Source: Candidatus Adiutrix sp. (lineage in GTDB: Bacteria > Desulfobacterota > Desulfarculia > Adiutricales > Adiutricaceae). Taken from it: DNA of 13,091 bases. The stretch spans positions 1-13,091 of the forward strand of contig JAISRV010000424.1 in assembly GCA_031273445.1 (NCBI GenBank), written 5' to 3'. Positions 3,622 through 11,156 of this stretch are shown here, piece after piece. A model generated the notes under the pieces. That model saw only the letters and a list, made by a program, of their open reading frames with translations. It had not been told where the DNA came from and did not search any database. Positions within the stretch are counted from its first letter, which is position 1; each line of letters starts with the position of its first letter. Position numbers and translations under genes: made by a program.

Positions 3622-5768
3622 ATGAATCGTACGAACTGCACAAAACACTGCGTGGCGCGGGGATCAAACTTGATAATTGGCATAGGGAATATAAGCCGAT
3701 TCCTAAAACCCCGTGTTTCCGGCTTTGGTTGTCTGATGACGGCGCCGTCGAGGCCATTGAAGCGGTAAGCGAAGAGCTGGCCGTAGCCTTGCGGAAGTTT
3801 GGCGACAATCAATCAACCTTCCCCGCCTTTAATATCGCCCCGCTGTATCGACTGACCGAGGCGCGTCAAATCAGCGAACTGGAACGTTTCGCCGCGGGCA
3901 AGGCCTTGTTGGACATTGACAAGTTAAAGTCATGGCGCACCTCGGACAATTGGCGCGACAGCGATAAAAAATTGCCTGATCTCAATAAAAAAGTATATAA
4001 TTGTGTCGTCACAAGAAGCGAAATGCTGCTGAAAGCGATCAAAAAGCAAGACGCTGCGCTTGAAAATTCCATCACAAAGCTTATTAAACTGACCAGGACA
4101 TACGCCGAAAGAACGGATGGCGGCTTTCGTTCGGCGTTGGAAGCCTGTGTTTTAAAAAAATTGCAAAACAGGGAAAATGTCGGCCTGTATTTGCAATTTC
4201 TGTTTCATATCGGCGATGAAAAGAAACCGCACAAAGATGATCGGGGCGCCTTGTCCGTCATATTGGATTTCGCCGGTTGGGAAGGGCACGAATACCCCAT
4301 TGCCAACGAACATACGACGGAATGGATCAATGAGGTCCTTTTAAAAGCGGACGGCGGCGAGGAAGCGGCCGCCGGGGCGGGCGACGCGCCGGACGCTTTC
4401 GGCGCGCCATACGCCCATGTCGGCGAACCGATGCCGAGCGTCAAGCTGAAAGGCTTTGAGGCAACGTTGCGGAGCATGTTTAATGCGCAGCGATGCCAAT
4501 ACCGTTACGGCAAAATTGACGATGAGTCATACCCGATTTCAAAGTCGAATCGCGACGCCGCGAAGCAATCATTAGAGTGGATCGCGAAACCGGAAAACGA
4601 AGGGGTTACATGGCGAACAGCCGACCAAAACGAAATTGTTTTCGCTTATCCGTCGGTTTTGCCCGGCATCCCGCTAAAATTCGCCTCTTTTTTCGCTGCG
4701 CGGCGAGATGACGGCGAACAGACGGAAGCGCGGTTTGAGAATATTGCCGAAGAAATGCTCAAAACGCTGAAGGGGCTTCTTCCGAAAGAAATCCCTGAGA
4801 ATATCCATGTGTTTTCCATACGAAAAATGGATAAAGCGCGTTCAAGGGTCGTCTTTAACCGCAATTATTCCCCAAAGTGGTTCCTTCAGGCGGCGGAGGA
4901 ATGGCGACAGGGCTGTAAAAATCTGCCGGAGATGGACATACGCGCGTTTCCGCCCCCAAACCCGGGCGACAGCGCAAAACCTCTCCCGAAACAGATGGGG
5001 GAGTTCAAAGCGCCGTTTCCGCTTCAGGTTCCGGGCATCATAAACAATGTGTGGAAGCGAAACGGCAAAACGACGCCGGGAAAAGCCGCCGTGAAACGGG
5101 CGCGGCCTTATCAGGGCCTGGAACTGCTTCTCGATCCCGTCCAGGAGACTTCATTCAGATATTATTTGAACATATTGCTGTCGCACTCGATGGGTTTGAT
5201 TCAATATGTCGGCGGTCAGCAGCACCAGGCGCTTGCGAGCTCAAACAGGCAAGCGAACGAAATAGGCGGCGTGTTGTCGGTATTAGGCCTATTGCTTTGC
5301 AAATGCGGTTATACAAAGGAGGAATATATGGAAAACACAGCCTATTTGATTGGCCAAATACTCAAAATATCCGATGAATTGCACGCGTTTTACTGCGAAA
5401 TCAAACGCGATGGAGACGTGCCGCCGCAACTCGCGGGGAATTCAGTGTTCGCGGCCGCGACGGAAACGCCGGTTGCGGCCATCGCCCAGTTGGGGATACG
5501 CATGAACCCTTATATCTCATGGGCCAAACAGCACCGAACAAAGCCCGACCGCAAGGAAGACCCGGAAAAAGGCGTCAAGGAGCCTTGGCGCGCAAGTCGT
5601 CTTCTGAACTTGTATGAGGCTACGGCGGCGAAACTGCATGCGTTGTTGACGGCGGAACCCGCGCGATTCAATGATTTCGAGAAAGCTCAGGTGTTTATCG
5701 GCTATCTGGCCGCTTTTCCAAAAAACAAAAACACGACTGAAAGCAAGGAGAATAACAATGAAGACTGA
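3615..5768 (+). CDS. cas8c: Cas8c (Csd1), large subunit of the type I-C complex
   Basis: This 717-residue protein is the large subunit, which recognises the PAM and opens target DNA beside the Cas7 backbone. Csd1-family features include PCFRLWLSDDG near the N terminus (33-43), a central MPSVKLKGFEATLRSMFN with CQYRYGK (273-300), TWRTADQNEIVFAYPSVLP (332-350), a late region with QYVGGQQ, and an all-helical C-terminal part. Most Csd1 proteins are, to my knowledge, nearer 550-650 residues. An Ala/Gly/Glu-rich stretch at about 245-270 looks like a flexible linker. The start at 3615 overlaps cas5c by 7 nt and has a weak AAGGCGG upstream. The last 146 residues are also encoded as a separate small subunit from an internal start. 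It overlaps cas7c by 11 nt. Confidence 0.93.
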   Translation: MLNESYELHKTLRGAGIKLDNWHREYKPIPKTPCFRLWLSDDGAVEAIEAVSEELAVALRKFGDNQSTFPAFNIAPLYRLTEARQISELERFAAGKALLDIDKLKSWRTSDNWRDSDKKLPDLNKKVYNCVVTRSEMLLKAIKKQDAALENSITKLIKLTRTYAERTDGGFRSALEACVLKKLQNRENVGLYLQFLFHIGDEKKPHKDDRGALSVILDFAGWEGHEYPIANEHTTEWINEVLLKADGGEEAAAGAGDAPDAFGAPYAHVGEPMPSVKLKGFEATLRSMFNAQRCQYRYGKIDDESYPISKSNRDAAKQSLEWIAKPENEGVTWRTADQNEIVFAYPSVLPGIPLKFASFFAARRDDGEQTEARFENIAEEMLKTLKGLLPKEIPENIHVFSIRKMDKARSRVVFNRNYSPKWFLQAAEEWRQGCKNLPEMDIRAFPPPNPGDSAKPLPKQMGEFKAPFPLQVPGIINNVWKRNGKTTPGKAAVKRARPYQGLELLLDPVQETSFRYYLNILLSHSMGLIQYVGGQQHQALASSNRQANEIGGVLSVLGLLLCKCGYTKEEYMENTAYLIGQILKISDELHAFYCEIKRDGDVPPQLAGNSVFAAATETPVAAIAQLGIRMNPYISWAKQHRTKPDRKEDPEKGVKEPWRASRLLNLYEATAAKLHALLTAEPARFNDFEKAQVFIGYLAAFPKNKNTTESKENNNED
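5328..5768 (+). CDS. cas11c: Cas11c, small subunit translated from an internal start in cas8c
   Basis: An excellent ribosome binding site, AAAGGAGG (5315-5322), lies 5 nt before an ATG at 5328. That ATG is in frame with cas8c and is its codon 572. The product would be the C-terminal 146 residues (starting MENTAYLIGQIL), a helical segment of the right size for Cas11. Independent translation of Cas11c from within cas8c is established for type I-C systems, where the small subunits line the belly of the complex and stabilise the R-loop. A near-perfect Shine-Dalgarno inside a coding frame is hard to explain otherwise. Confidence 0.8.
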   Translation: MENTAYLIGQILKISDELHAFYCEIKRDGDVPPQLAGNSVFAAATETPVAAIAQLGIRMNPYISWAKQHRTKPDRKEDPEKGVKEPWRASRLLNLYEATAAKLHALLTAEPARFNDFEKAQVFIGYLAAFPKNKNTTESKENNNED

Positions 5769-6642
5769 AATTAAACGCGCAACCGGGTTATTGGTGATTG
5801 AAGTCGTCAATTCCAACCCCAACGGCGACCCTGACCGTGAGAGCGACCCGCGCCAGCGCCCGAACGGCCTCGGCGAAATTTCGCCTGTTTCCTTCAAACG
5901 CAAGCTGCGCGATTTGCTGGAAGATGCCGATAGCCCGTTCTTCAAAAGCCTGCCGCCCGCGTATTCCGAAAACCCGGGCAATTACCGCATTCTTGAATCG
6001 CGCGGCCGGGACAAGCCGGCCATAACAAAGGAAATGTCGGGTGAAGGCAAAAAATTCAACCAAACCGACTTTTTAAACAGCCTGTTCGTCAAAAAATATT
6101 GGGACGCCCGAATTTTCGGAAACACCTTTCTTGAAGACGGCGGAGACAAAGGCTTTATCAAAACGGGCGTCGTCCAGTTCGGCGTCGGCCTCTCCATTTC
6201 GCCTATCAACATCGTCAGGCACACCAACACGAGCAAACCAGGCGTACAGGAAGGCAAAAACGCCGGCATGGCGCCTTTGGCCTTTCGGATCGTGGAACAC
6301 GGCGTTTACTGTATGCCGTTTTTCGTCAACCCCAATTACGCTGGCAAAACCGGCTGCGCCGCGGCCGACATTGAGCTGATGAAGCTGCTGATTCCGCAGG
6401 CTTATGATTTGAATCGGTCGGCCATTCGCCCCGACGTGCGCATCCGTCACGCCTGGCATGTCGAACACAAGAACAGCCTTGGCAGCTGCCCGGATTATCT
6501 GCTTTTGGAGGCGCTGACGCCCAAACGCATCGGCGACGCCGCGGCGGCTTCGCTTTCATGGAGCGATTATGAGGACAAAGCCGGATTGCCGGACGATCTG
6601 GCCGCGAAGATTGAATCGGCGACGGATTTGATGGCGCAATGA
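5758..6642 (+). CDS. cas7c: Cas7c (Csd2), backbone subunit of the type I-C complex
   Basis: This 294-residue protein polymerises along the crRNA spacer to form the effector backbone. The N terminus has the family signature VVNSNPNGDPD, followed by DPRQRPNGLGEISPVSFKRKLRDLL. The centre contains GVVQFGVGLSISPINIVRHTNT, and later come FRIVEHGVYCMPFFVNP and IRPDVRIRHAWHVEH. The length is usual for Csd2. The open frame reaches back to 5671, but ATG 5758 is chosen because AAGGAG (5745-5750) lies 7 nt upstream and the Cas7 fold begins right after it. It overlaps the end of cas8c by 11 nt and the start of cas3 by ATGA, so translation is probably coupled throughout. Confidence 0.94.
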   Translation: MKTEIKRATGLLVIEVVNSNPNGDPDRESDPRQRPNGLGEISPVSFKRKLRDLLEDADSPFFKSLPPAYSENPGNYRILESRGRDKPAITKEMSGEGKKFNQTDFLNSLFVKKYWDARIFGNTFLEDGGDKGFIKTGVVQFGVGLSISPINIVRHTNTSKPGVQEGKNAGMAPLAFRIVEHGVYCMPFFVNPNYAGKTGCAAADIELMKLLIPQAYDLNRSAIRPDVRIRHAWHVEHKNSLGSCPDYLLLEALTPKRIGDAAAASLSWSDYEDKAGLPDDLAAKIESATDLMAQ

Positions 6643-8822
6643 AGTATTATGCGCACAGCCCCAGGGACGGCATTCCCGCGCAAGCCTATGAAACCCATGT
6701 GAGCGGCGTGGAAAAGCGCGCCGTAAAGTATGCGGACGACCTGGCCCGATACGCGAAGCTTGACGGGAAACTGTTGTCCCGGGCCGTGCAAAAAGCCGCT
6801 AGCTTTCATGACCTCGGCAAATTGGACAGCGCTAATCAAGAAGTGCTGTCGGGGGAAAAGACCGCCAGGTCTTTGCCCCAAAACCACGTTGACGCGGGCG
6901 CGGCGCATTTTCTTGCCGAACGGCATTTTTCCATTGCCGCCGCCGCGGCTATTGAGGCGCATCATATCGGCTTCCCCGATTTCATCAAGGAACAGAACAG
7001 AGGGGACGCGGCTTTCCGCGACGCCAATATTAAGGCGGAGGTGGATGCCGCCTTGCCCCGGTTGGAATCCATACATGACGGCCTGACAAAAACTGATTTT
7101 TCGCCCGAAACAGATGAAATAGAAGGCGATAAATCCGTTTTTTTTAGACTTCTTTTGTCCTGCCTCGCGGATGCCGACCATAGCGATACGGCGGCGCATT
7201 ATAAAAAGCGCCCTGAAAAGGATAATGCGGTCTTTTTGAGTCCCGCCGAAAGACTCCGGCGATTGGATGAATATGTCGCGGGGCTGGGCCGGGATGATTG
7301 CGAGCGGGCCGCGCTGCGGGGAGAGATGTATGCCGCCTGCCGCGCCGCGGACGTGACTTCAGGCGTCTGCTCCTGCGACAGCCCCGTGGGTTCCGGCAAG
7401 ACGACCGCCGTGATGGCGCACCTGCTTGTCCAGGCGAAAAAACGCAAGTTGCGCCGTATCTTCGTCGTTCTGCCGTTTACCAACATCATTCGCCAGTCAG
7501 TGGACATCTATCGCAAAGCCTTGGTTTTGCCGGGCGAAAAGGCGGAGGATGTTGTGGCGGAACTGCATCACCGCGCCGATTTTGAGAGCGAGGAGGCCCG
7601 CCGCTTGACCGCGTTATGGAGAGCCCCGATTATCGTGACGACCGCCGTTACGTTTTTTGAAACGCTTGCCTCGAATACGCCGGCGACGCTGCGCCGCCTG
7701 CACGAATTGCCGGGCAGCGCGATTTTTGTCGATGAATCCCACGCGGCGCTTCCGGCGCGGCTTTTGCCGTTGGCCTGGAAGTGGATGAACACATACGCCA
7801 AAGAATGGAGCTGCTATTGGGTTCTCGCCTCCGGTTCCCAAAACAGGTTCTGGAGCCTTGAAGAAATCGCCGCGGGCGATCTCGCGACGGATATGCCGGA
7901 ACTTGTAAATGATCATTTGCGGAAGAGGCTGGCAAAATATGAAAAACAGCGAATTGAATATAAATGCGACCTGACCCCGAAAAGCCCGGAAGAACTTGCG
8001 GAATGGATTGCGGGCTTTCCGGGCCCTCGGCTTGCGGCGCTAAATACAGTGCAAAACGCCGCCATACTCGCGGATTATTTCCGGGAGCATTTTGGGCGGG
8101 AACACGTGGAACATTTGTCCACAGCGCTGACCGCGGCCGACCGTGAAAAAACGCTTACGCGCGTCCAAGAGCGGCTGCGGTCAGCCGGAGACGCTGATTG
8201 GACATTCGTCGCGACCTCATGTGTTGAGGCCGGCGTTGATTTATCCTTCAAAACAGGTTTTCGCGAACTTGCCTCCCTGGCCTCGCTGCTGCAGGCGGCG
8301 GGTCGGGTCAACCGCGAAGGATTATATGGCAAGGCCGAAATATGGACATTTTGTACGGCTGAGGGCGGGCCGTTCAATGCGAATCCGGGGCTGAAAGGCT
8401 CCGCGGAGGTTCTGCGCCGTTATTTCAAGAGCGGCGCGGAGATTCAGCCGGGACTTAGCGCCCAAGCCATCAGTGATGAACTCAAGCTCTGTGGTTTAGC
8501 CAAAAAAAGCAAAAACCTGCTTCGCGATGAGAAGAACTGGAGATTTCCTTTGGTGGAGAGCGCTTTCAAGGTCATCGAGACAAACGCCAGGATCGCCGTG
8601 GTCGAGAAAGCCTTGGCGGATGAAATACGCCGCGGCGGCCTTGATTGGCGCGAGCTGCAAAACAATTCGGTTCAAATCGCAAAATACAAGCTGGATGAAA
8701 TGCGTGCGCCGGAGGTATTGGCCGGCATTTTTTACTGGGAACTCGGGTATGACGCCTTCCTCGGCTATATGGCGGGCCTTGTCCAACTAAAAAAATTTGA
8801 AGGGGCCGGCATGATTTTATAA
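6639..8822 (+). CDS. cas3: Cas3, HD nuclease-helicase of the type I-C system
   Basis: This 727-residue protein is the effector nuclease recruited by the complex to nick and unwind target DNA. The N-terminal HD domain shows SFHDLGK (H57, D58), NHVDAGAAH (H83), EAHHIGF (H108/H109) and LADADH (D178, D180). The helicase part shows Walker A PVGSGKT (249-255), VLPFTNIIRQ (277-286), TTAVTFFETL (334-343), the DESH box (365-368), VATSCVEAGVDLSF (524-537) and QAAGRVNREG (552-561). Motif III reads ASGS (397-400) where SAT is common. Nuclease and ATPase residues appear intact. ATG overlaps the cas7c stop as ATGA with no ribosome binding site of its own. Cas3 is last here, whereas I-C operons usually place it first. 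No cas4, cas1 or cas2 follows. Confidence 0.95.
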   Translation: MKYYAHSPRDGIPAQAYETHVSGVEKRAVKYADDLARYAKLDGKLLSRAVQKAASFHDLGKLDSANQEVLSGEKTARSLPQNHVDAGAAHFLAERHFSIAAAAAIEAHHIGFPDFIKEQNRGDAAFRDANIKAEVDAALPRLESIHDGLTKTDFSPETDEIEGDKSVFFRLLLSCLADADHSDTAAHYKKRPEKDNAVFLSPAERLRRLDEYVAGLGRDDCERAALRGEMYAACRAADVTSGVCSCDSPVGSGKTTAVMAHLLVQAKKRKLRRIFVVLPFTNIIRQSVDIYRKALVLPGEKAEDVVAELHHRADFESEEARRLTALWRAPIIVTTAVTFFETLASNTPATLRRLHELPGSAIFVDESHAALPARLLPLAWKWMNTYAKEWSCYWVLASGSQNRFWSLEEIAAGDLATDMPELVNDHLRKRLAKYEKQRIEYKCDLTPKSPEELAEWIAGFPGPRLAALNTVQNAAILADYFREHFGREHVEHLSTALTAADREKTLTRVQERLRSAGDADWTFVATSCVEAGVDLSFKTGFRELASLASLLQAAGRVNREGLYGKAEIWTFCTAEGGPFNANPGLKGSAEVLRRYFKSGAEIQPGLSAQAISDELKLCGLAKKSKNLLRDEKNWRFPLVESAFKVIETNARIAVVEKALADEIRRGGLDWRELQNNSVQIAKYKLDEMRAPEVLAGIFYWELGYDAFLGYMAGLVQLKKFEGAGMIL

Positions 8823-8826
8823 AATC
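8813..8826. repeat. Perfect 14-bp palindrome over the cas3 stop codon
   Basis: GATTTTATAAAATC is a perfect palindrome that contains the cas3 stop (8820-8822). On the minus strand it also supplies the TAA (8817-8819) of the possible convergent gene remnant. TTTT follows. It may be a weak bidirectional terminator. Confidence 0.45.
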
Positions 8827-8981
8827 TTTTCAGCGGAGCAATCAATCCGCGCCTCCGGCCGGCCAGGGCGAAAGCTGTCGATGCGGTCTTGAATATAGGC
8901 CTGGAATGGCGTATCCTGCATGTGGGCAAGTTCCCCGGAAGGGGGGGATGCGCCTATGCGCAGTTCCTTGTTTAACGGCGG
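8817..8981 (-). pseudogene. Possible 3' remnant of a convergent gene
   Basis: On the minus strand an open frame of 54 codons runs from 8981 to a TAA inside the cas3-end palindrome. Its last part reads like real protein (MQDTPFQAYIQDRIDSFRPG, then RPEARIDCSAEKIL). A TAG (8984-8982) closes the frame upstream, so only a 3' end would remain. The first in-frame ATG is at 8921 and would give 34 residues, with no clear ribosome binding site. I do not recognise the family. The region up to 9085 is GC-rich and full of short inverted repeats (for example CCCCGGCCGGGG at 8994-9005), so chance is a real alternative. Confidence 0.25.
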
Positions 8982-9085
8982 CTATAGGCCGCGCCCCGGC
9001 CGGGGCCCGCCGCCGACTAAATCCCAACGGCCCCGAATGCGAAGCATCCGCGGCCGCGCGGCCCAGGCGCCGCGCCGGAGGCATT

Positions 9086-9793
9086 ATGGAAACGCCCCAA
9101 CCCGCCCCGGCGGTCATTTATGAAGTGACCGTCAGCTCCATTCTCATCCGCGCCTGGTCCACGCTTTTCCAAAGCCCCGGCCTCTTTTTCGGCCTGGCCG
9201 CCCTCAGCATCCTGCCGACGACCCTGATCACGACCCTGACTCCGCTAGAAGCGAGCCGGGCTCTGGGGATCGCCGACAGGATACTCACCCTGATCATTCA
9301 GGGGGCGATGACCTACGCCGTCTATCCGGTGCTGTGCGACGAAGAGGTCACCTTCGGCGAATCCCTTTCAGGCGGCCTGTCCCGCCTCTGGCCCCTGTGC
9401 GCCACGTCCCTGTTGACCAGTCTGGGCATCGGCCTCGGCCTGATCCTCCTGGTGATTCCCGGCCTGATACTGGCCTGCGCCTGGTCCTTGACCATTCCGG
9501 CCTGCGTGGTCGAGGAGCTGGGGCCGGTGGACAGCATTAAACGCAGCGCGGAACTGACCAAAGGCCATCGCCTGACGATCGTGGGCGCGGCGCTGCCGCC
9601 CGGCATTCTGTTGGTGGCCGCGGTCTTCTTTGCGGCTAAAGCCGAAGGCGCGATGCTGGCCAGTCTGGCGATTCTGCCGTTCATCATCCTGTTCCAGGCC
9701 TTTATGTGCGTCATGATCGCCGTGATCTATTTCGACTTGAGGGCGAACGAGGAAGGCGTCGCCGTCGACAGCCTGGCCAACGTCTTTGACTAG
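9086..9793 (+). CDS. Multi-pass membrane protein, YciC/glycerophosphodiester-phosphodiesterase-membrane-domain-like
   Basis: This 235-residue integral membrane protein has about six hydrophobic stretches (near residues 30-50, 64-82, 103-120, 121-141, 163-184 and 189-215). Between them lies a conserved cytosolic-looking segment, PACVVEELGPVDSIKRSAEL (138-157) followed by TKGHR. This SxxRSxxLxKG pattern is typical of the loosely defined family of bacterial YciC-like and GDPD-membrane-domain proteins, whose biochemical role is poorly known. The open frame continues upstream to 8906, but ATG 9086 is chosen because GGAGG (9077-9081) lies 4 nt before it and the upstream part is low-complexity Arg/Ala/Pro. 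It stands alone on the plus strand, and its GC-rich codons differ from the cas genes. Confidence 0.75.
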   Translation: METPQPAPAVIYEVTVSSILIRAWSTLFQSPGLFFGLAALSILPTTLITTLTPLEASRALGIADRILTLIIQGAMTYAVYPVLCDEEVTFGESLSGGLSRLWPLCATSLLTSLGIGLGLILLVIPGLILACAWSLTIPACVVEELGPVDSIKRSAELTKGHRLTIVGAALPPGILLVAAVFFAAKAEGAMLASLAILPFIILFQAFMCVMIAVIYFDLRANEEGVAVDSLANVFD

Positions 9794-9820
9794 GCCGGCC
9801 GGGGTAAAGGGAAAGTCTGG

Positions 9821-9993
9821 ATGGCGGAAATTTTTGACGCCCCGCTGGAAGATTTAGCCGAGTATACGTGGTGCGCCTGCTTGTGGCTGCCCATACGCTG
9901 ATCTGGCAGGCGGGCAACAGGCAACCCATAGGGGTTCAAGGCTTTGCCCTGGTGGGGCTATTGGCGGAGTTTTTTTATGGAACTTCAGTTTAA
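9821..9993 (+). pseudogene. Possible small gene broken by a frameshift
   Basis: An ATG at 9821 opens a 26-codon frame (MAEIFDAPLEDLAEYTWCAC) that stops at 9899-9901. Within the overlap, another frame continues with a hydrophobic, protein-like sequence from about 9862 (VRLLVAAHTLIWQAG, later GFALVGLLAEFFYG) and ends at TAA 9991-9993. A single frameshift near 9860 would join the two into a protein of about 55 residues. No strong ribosome binding site is present and the product is not recognised. It may equally be chance open sequence between two genes. Confidence 0.2.
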
Positions 9994-10005
9994 GAGTTGC
10001 GGATG

Positions 10006-10017
10006 ACCTGATCAGGT
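10006..10017. repeat. 12-bp palindrome at the end of the SDR gene
   Basis: ACCTGATCAGGT is perfectly self-complementary and lies 2 nt beyond the minus-strand gene's stop codon. No T-tract adjoins it, so it is at most a weak terminator. Confidence 0.3.
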
Positions 10018-10018
10018 T

Positions 10019-10972
10019 TCAGCGCCGGGCCAGTTCGGAGGCATAAGTCTTCCCAAGATCGTCTTTTCGCTTTTCAGCCCAGGCGGTGAGAGCGGTGCGG
10101 CCCGGGGCTTCGTCGGCGCTTTCCGGAGCGTCAAGAAGGCCGGCCATCAAGCCCAGGACTTCCGGCCAGGTGATGAACACGTCATGGCGCAGCCAGCCCA
10201 CGGCTTTCCCCACCGCATAGCCCAGAGCCGGCGGACAAGGCAGAATCAGTCGTCTCAAGCCCAGAATCCCGGCCAAGGTTTCGGCCAGCCCCCGATAGGT
10301 GAAACGCTCCACGCCCACGGCGTTGATAGTCAGGTTCTCGCGGCTTTGGCCCGCCTTCAGCATCAGCGCGGCCAGGTCGCGCACATGGATGGGCCTGATC
10401 CCGTAATCGCCCCGGCCGAAAACCCCGAAGACCGGAAAAGTCCGCAAGGCCCAGGCGATGTTGTTTATCAATATATCCCGCCCGCCGAAAAGCACGGCCG
10501 GACGCAAAATAGCATGTGAGAGACCGGTCTCGGCCAGATCGCGCTCCAGTTCAGCTTTGCCCCGGAAATATTCAAAGGGCGAATCCAGACTCGGATTGGT
10601 GATGGAAATATGCGCCACCCGCTTGACCCCGGCTTCTTTGGCGGCCTGAAAAAGAATACGGGTATTTTTCACCGCCTGGTCATGGGTGAAGCGGCTATGG
10701 TTGAAGCGAACCCAATAGGTGTTGTAAAAAACATCCGCGCCGGCCATGGCCCTGACCAAGGCTTCGGGATTGGAAAAATCCAGCGGATGAACCTTGACCG
10801 CTTCCAGCCCGGGAAGGCAGTCGCGGCTGTGGCTGACCAGGCCGCGGACCTCCTCAGCCCCGGATTCCAGAAGCAGACGGGCCAGGTAAGAACCACTGTA
10901 GCTGAAAGGGCCGGTCAGGATATGCCGTCCGCCAAGCCTGGATTGTCCGCCATTAATTTGTTCGCCGCTCAT
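10019..10972 (-). CDS. Atypical short-chain dehydrogenase/NAD(P)-binding epimerase-like protein
   Basis: This protein of about 317 residues has a Rossmann fold related to NmrA/NDUFA9-type atypical SDRs. Numbered from the longer possible start at 11017, the nucleotide-binding turn is TGPFSYSG (35-42), a GxxxxxG form rather than the classic GxxGxxG. It is followed by RLLLESGAEEVRGLVS, an acidic D80 in HPLD, DVFYNTYWV (95-103) and KRVAHISITNPS (132-143). A YxxxK pair (Y150, K154 in EYFRGKAE) is present, and the downstream part has ILRPAVLFGG and a substrate-side domain. The ATG at 10972 is preferred because GGGG lies 8 nt upstream and it leaves about 15 residues before the fold; the 11017 start has no ribosome binding site. 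The substrate is unknown. It lies downstream of, and in the same direction as, the nadA-like/desulfurase pair, separated by about 140 nt. Confidence 0.75.
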   Translation of the reverse strand: MSGEQINGGQSRLGGRHILTGPFSYSGSYLARLLLESGAEEVRGLVSHSRDCLPGLEAVKVHPLDFSNPEALVRAMAGADVFYNTYWVRFNHSRFTHDQAVKNTRILFQAAKEAGVKRVAHISITNPSLDSPFEYFRGKAELERDLAETGLSHAILRPAVLFGGRDILINNIAWALRTFPVFGVFGRGDYGIRPIHVRDLAALMLKAGQSRENLTINAVGVERFTYRGLAETLAGILGLRRLILPCPPALGYAVGKAVGWLRHDVFITWPEVLGLMAGLLDAPESADEAPGRTALTAWAEKRKDDLGKTYASELARR

Positions 10973-11092
10973 CGAATATGCCCCGCTTATTTTAGATGAT
11001 CGCATCAAGGCCGGCATTGGCCGAGAACGCCGAAATAGAGGCGGTCAGCAGCCGACTCCTATTTGGCGGCCCGCGCGTCCGGGTAAGGCCCC

Positions 11093-11111
11093 ATCAGCGC
11101 CCGGCGCTGAT
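11093..11111. promoter_or_regulatory. 19-nt inverted repeat between the desulfurase and SDR genes
   Basis: ATCAGCGCC (11093-11101) and GGCGCTGAT (11103-11111) are perfect reverse complements separated by one base. The site lies after the desulfurase stop and 76-139 nt before the SDR start options. It could be an operator for the SDR gene or an mRNA-end hairpin. There is no T-tract on the minus strand. Confidence 0.35.
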
Positions 11112-11156
11112 ATTGATGAAAGATGCAGGCAACCCCCACTGTGGTTGTAGCCGCTG

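Noticed and set aside
5671..5757. N-terminal extension of cas7c
   Set aside because: The Cas7 fold and a good ribosome binding site support the ATG at 5758. The extension lies wholly inside cas8c.
8906..9085. 60-residue N-terminal extension of the membrane protein
   Set aside because: It is Arg/Ala/Pro-rich low complexity from GC-rich DNA. GGAGG before ATG 9086 fits better.
10184..10999. Several plus-strand frames opposite the SDR gene
   Set aside because: They are shadows of a well-supported minus-strand coding region.
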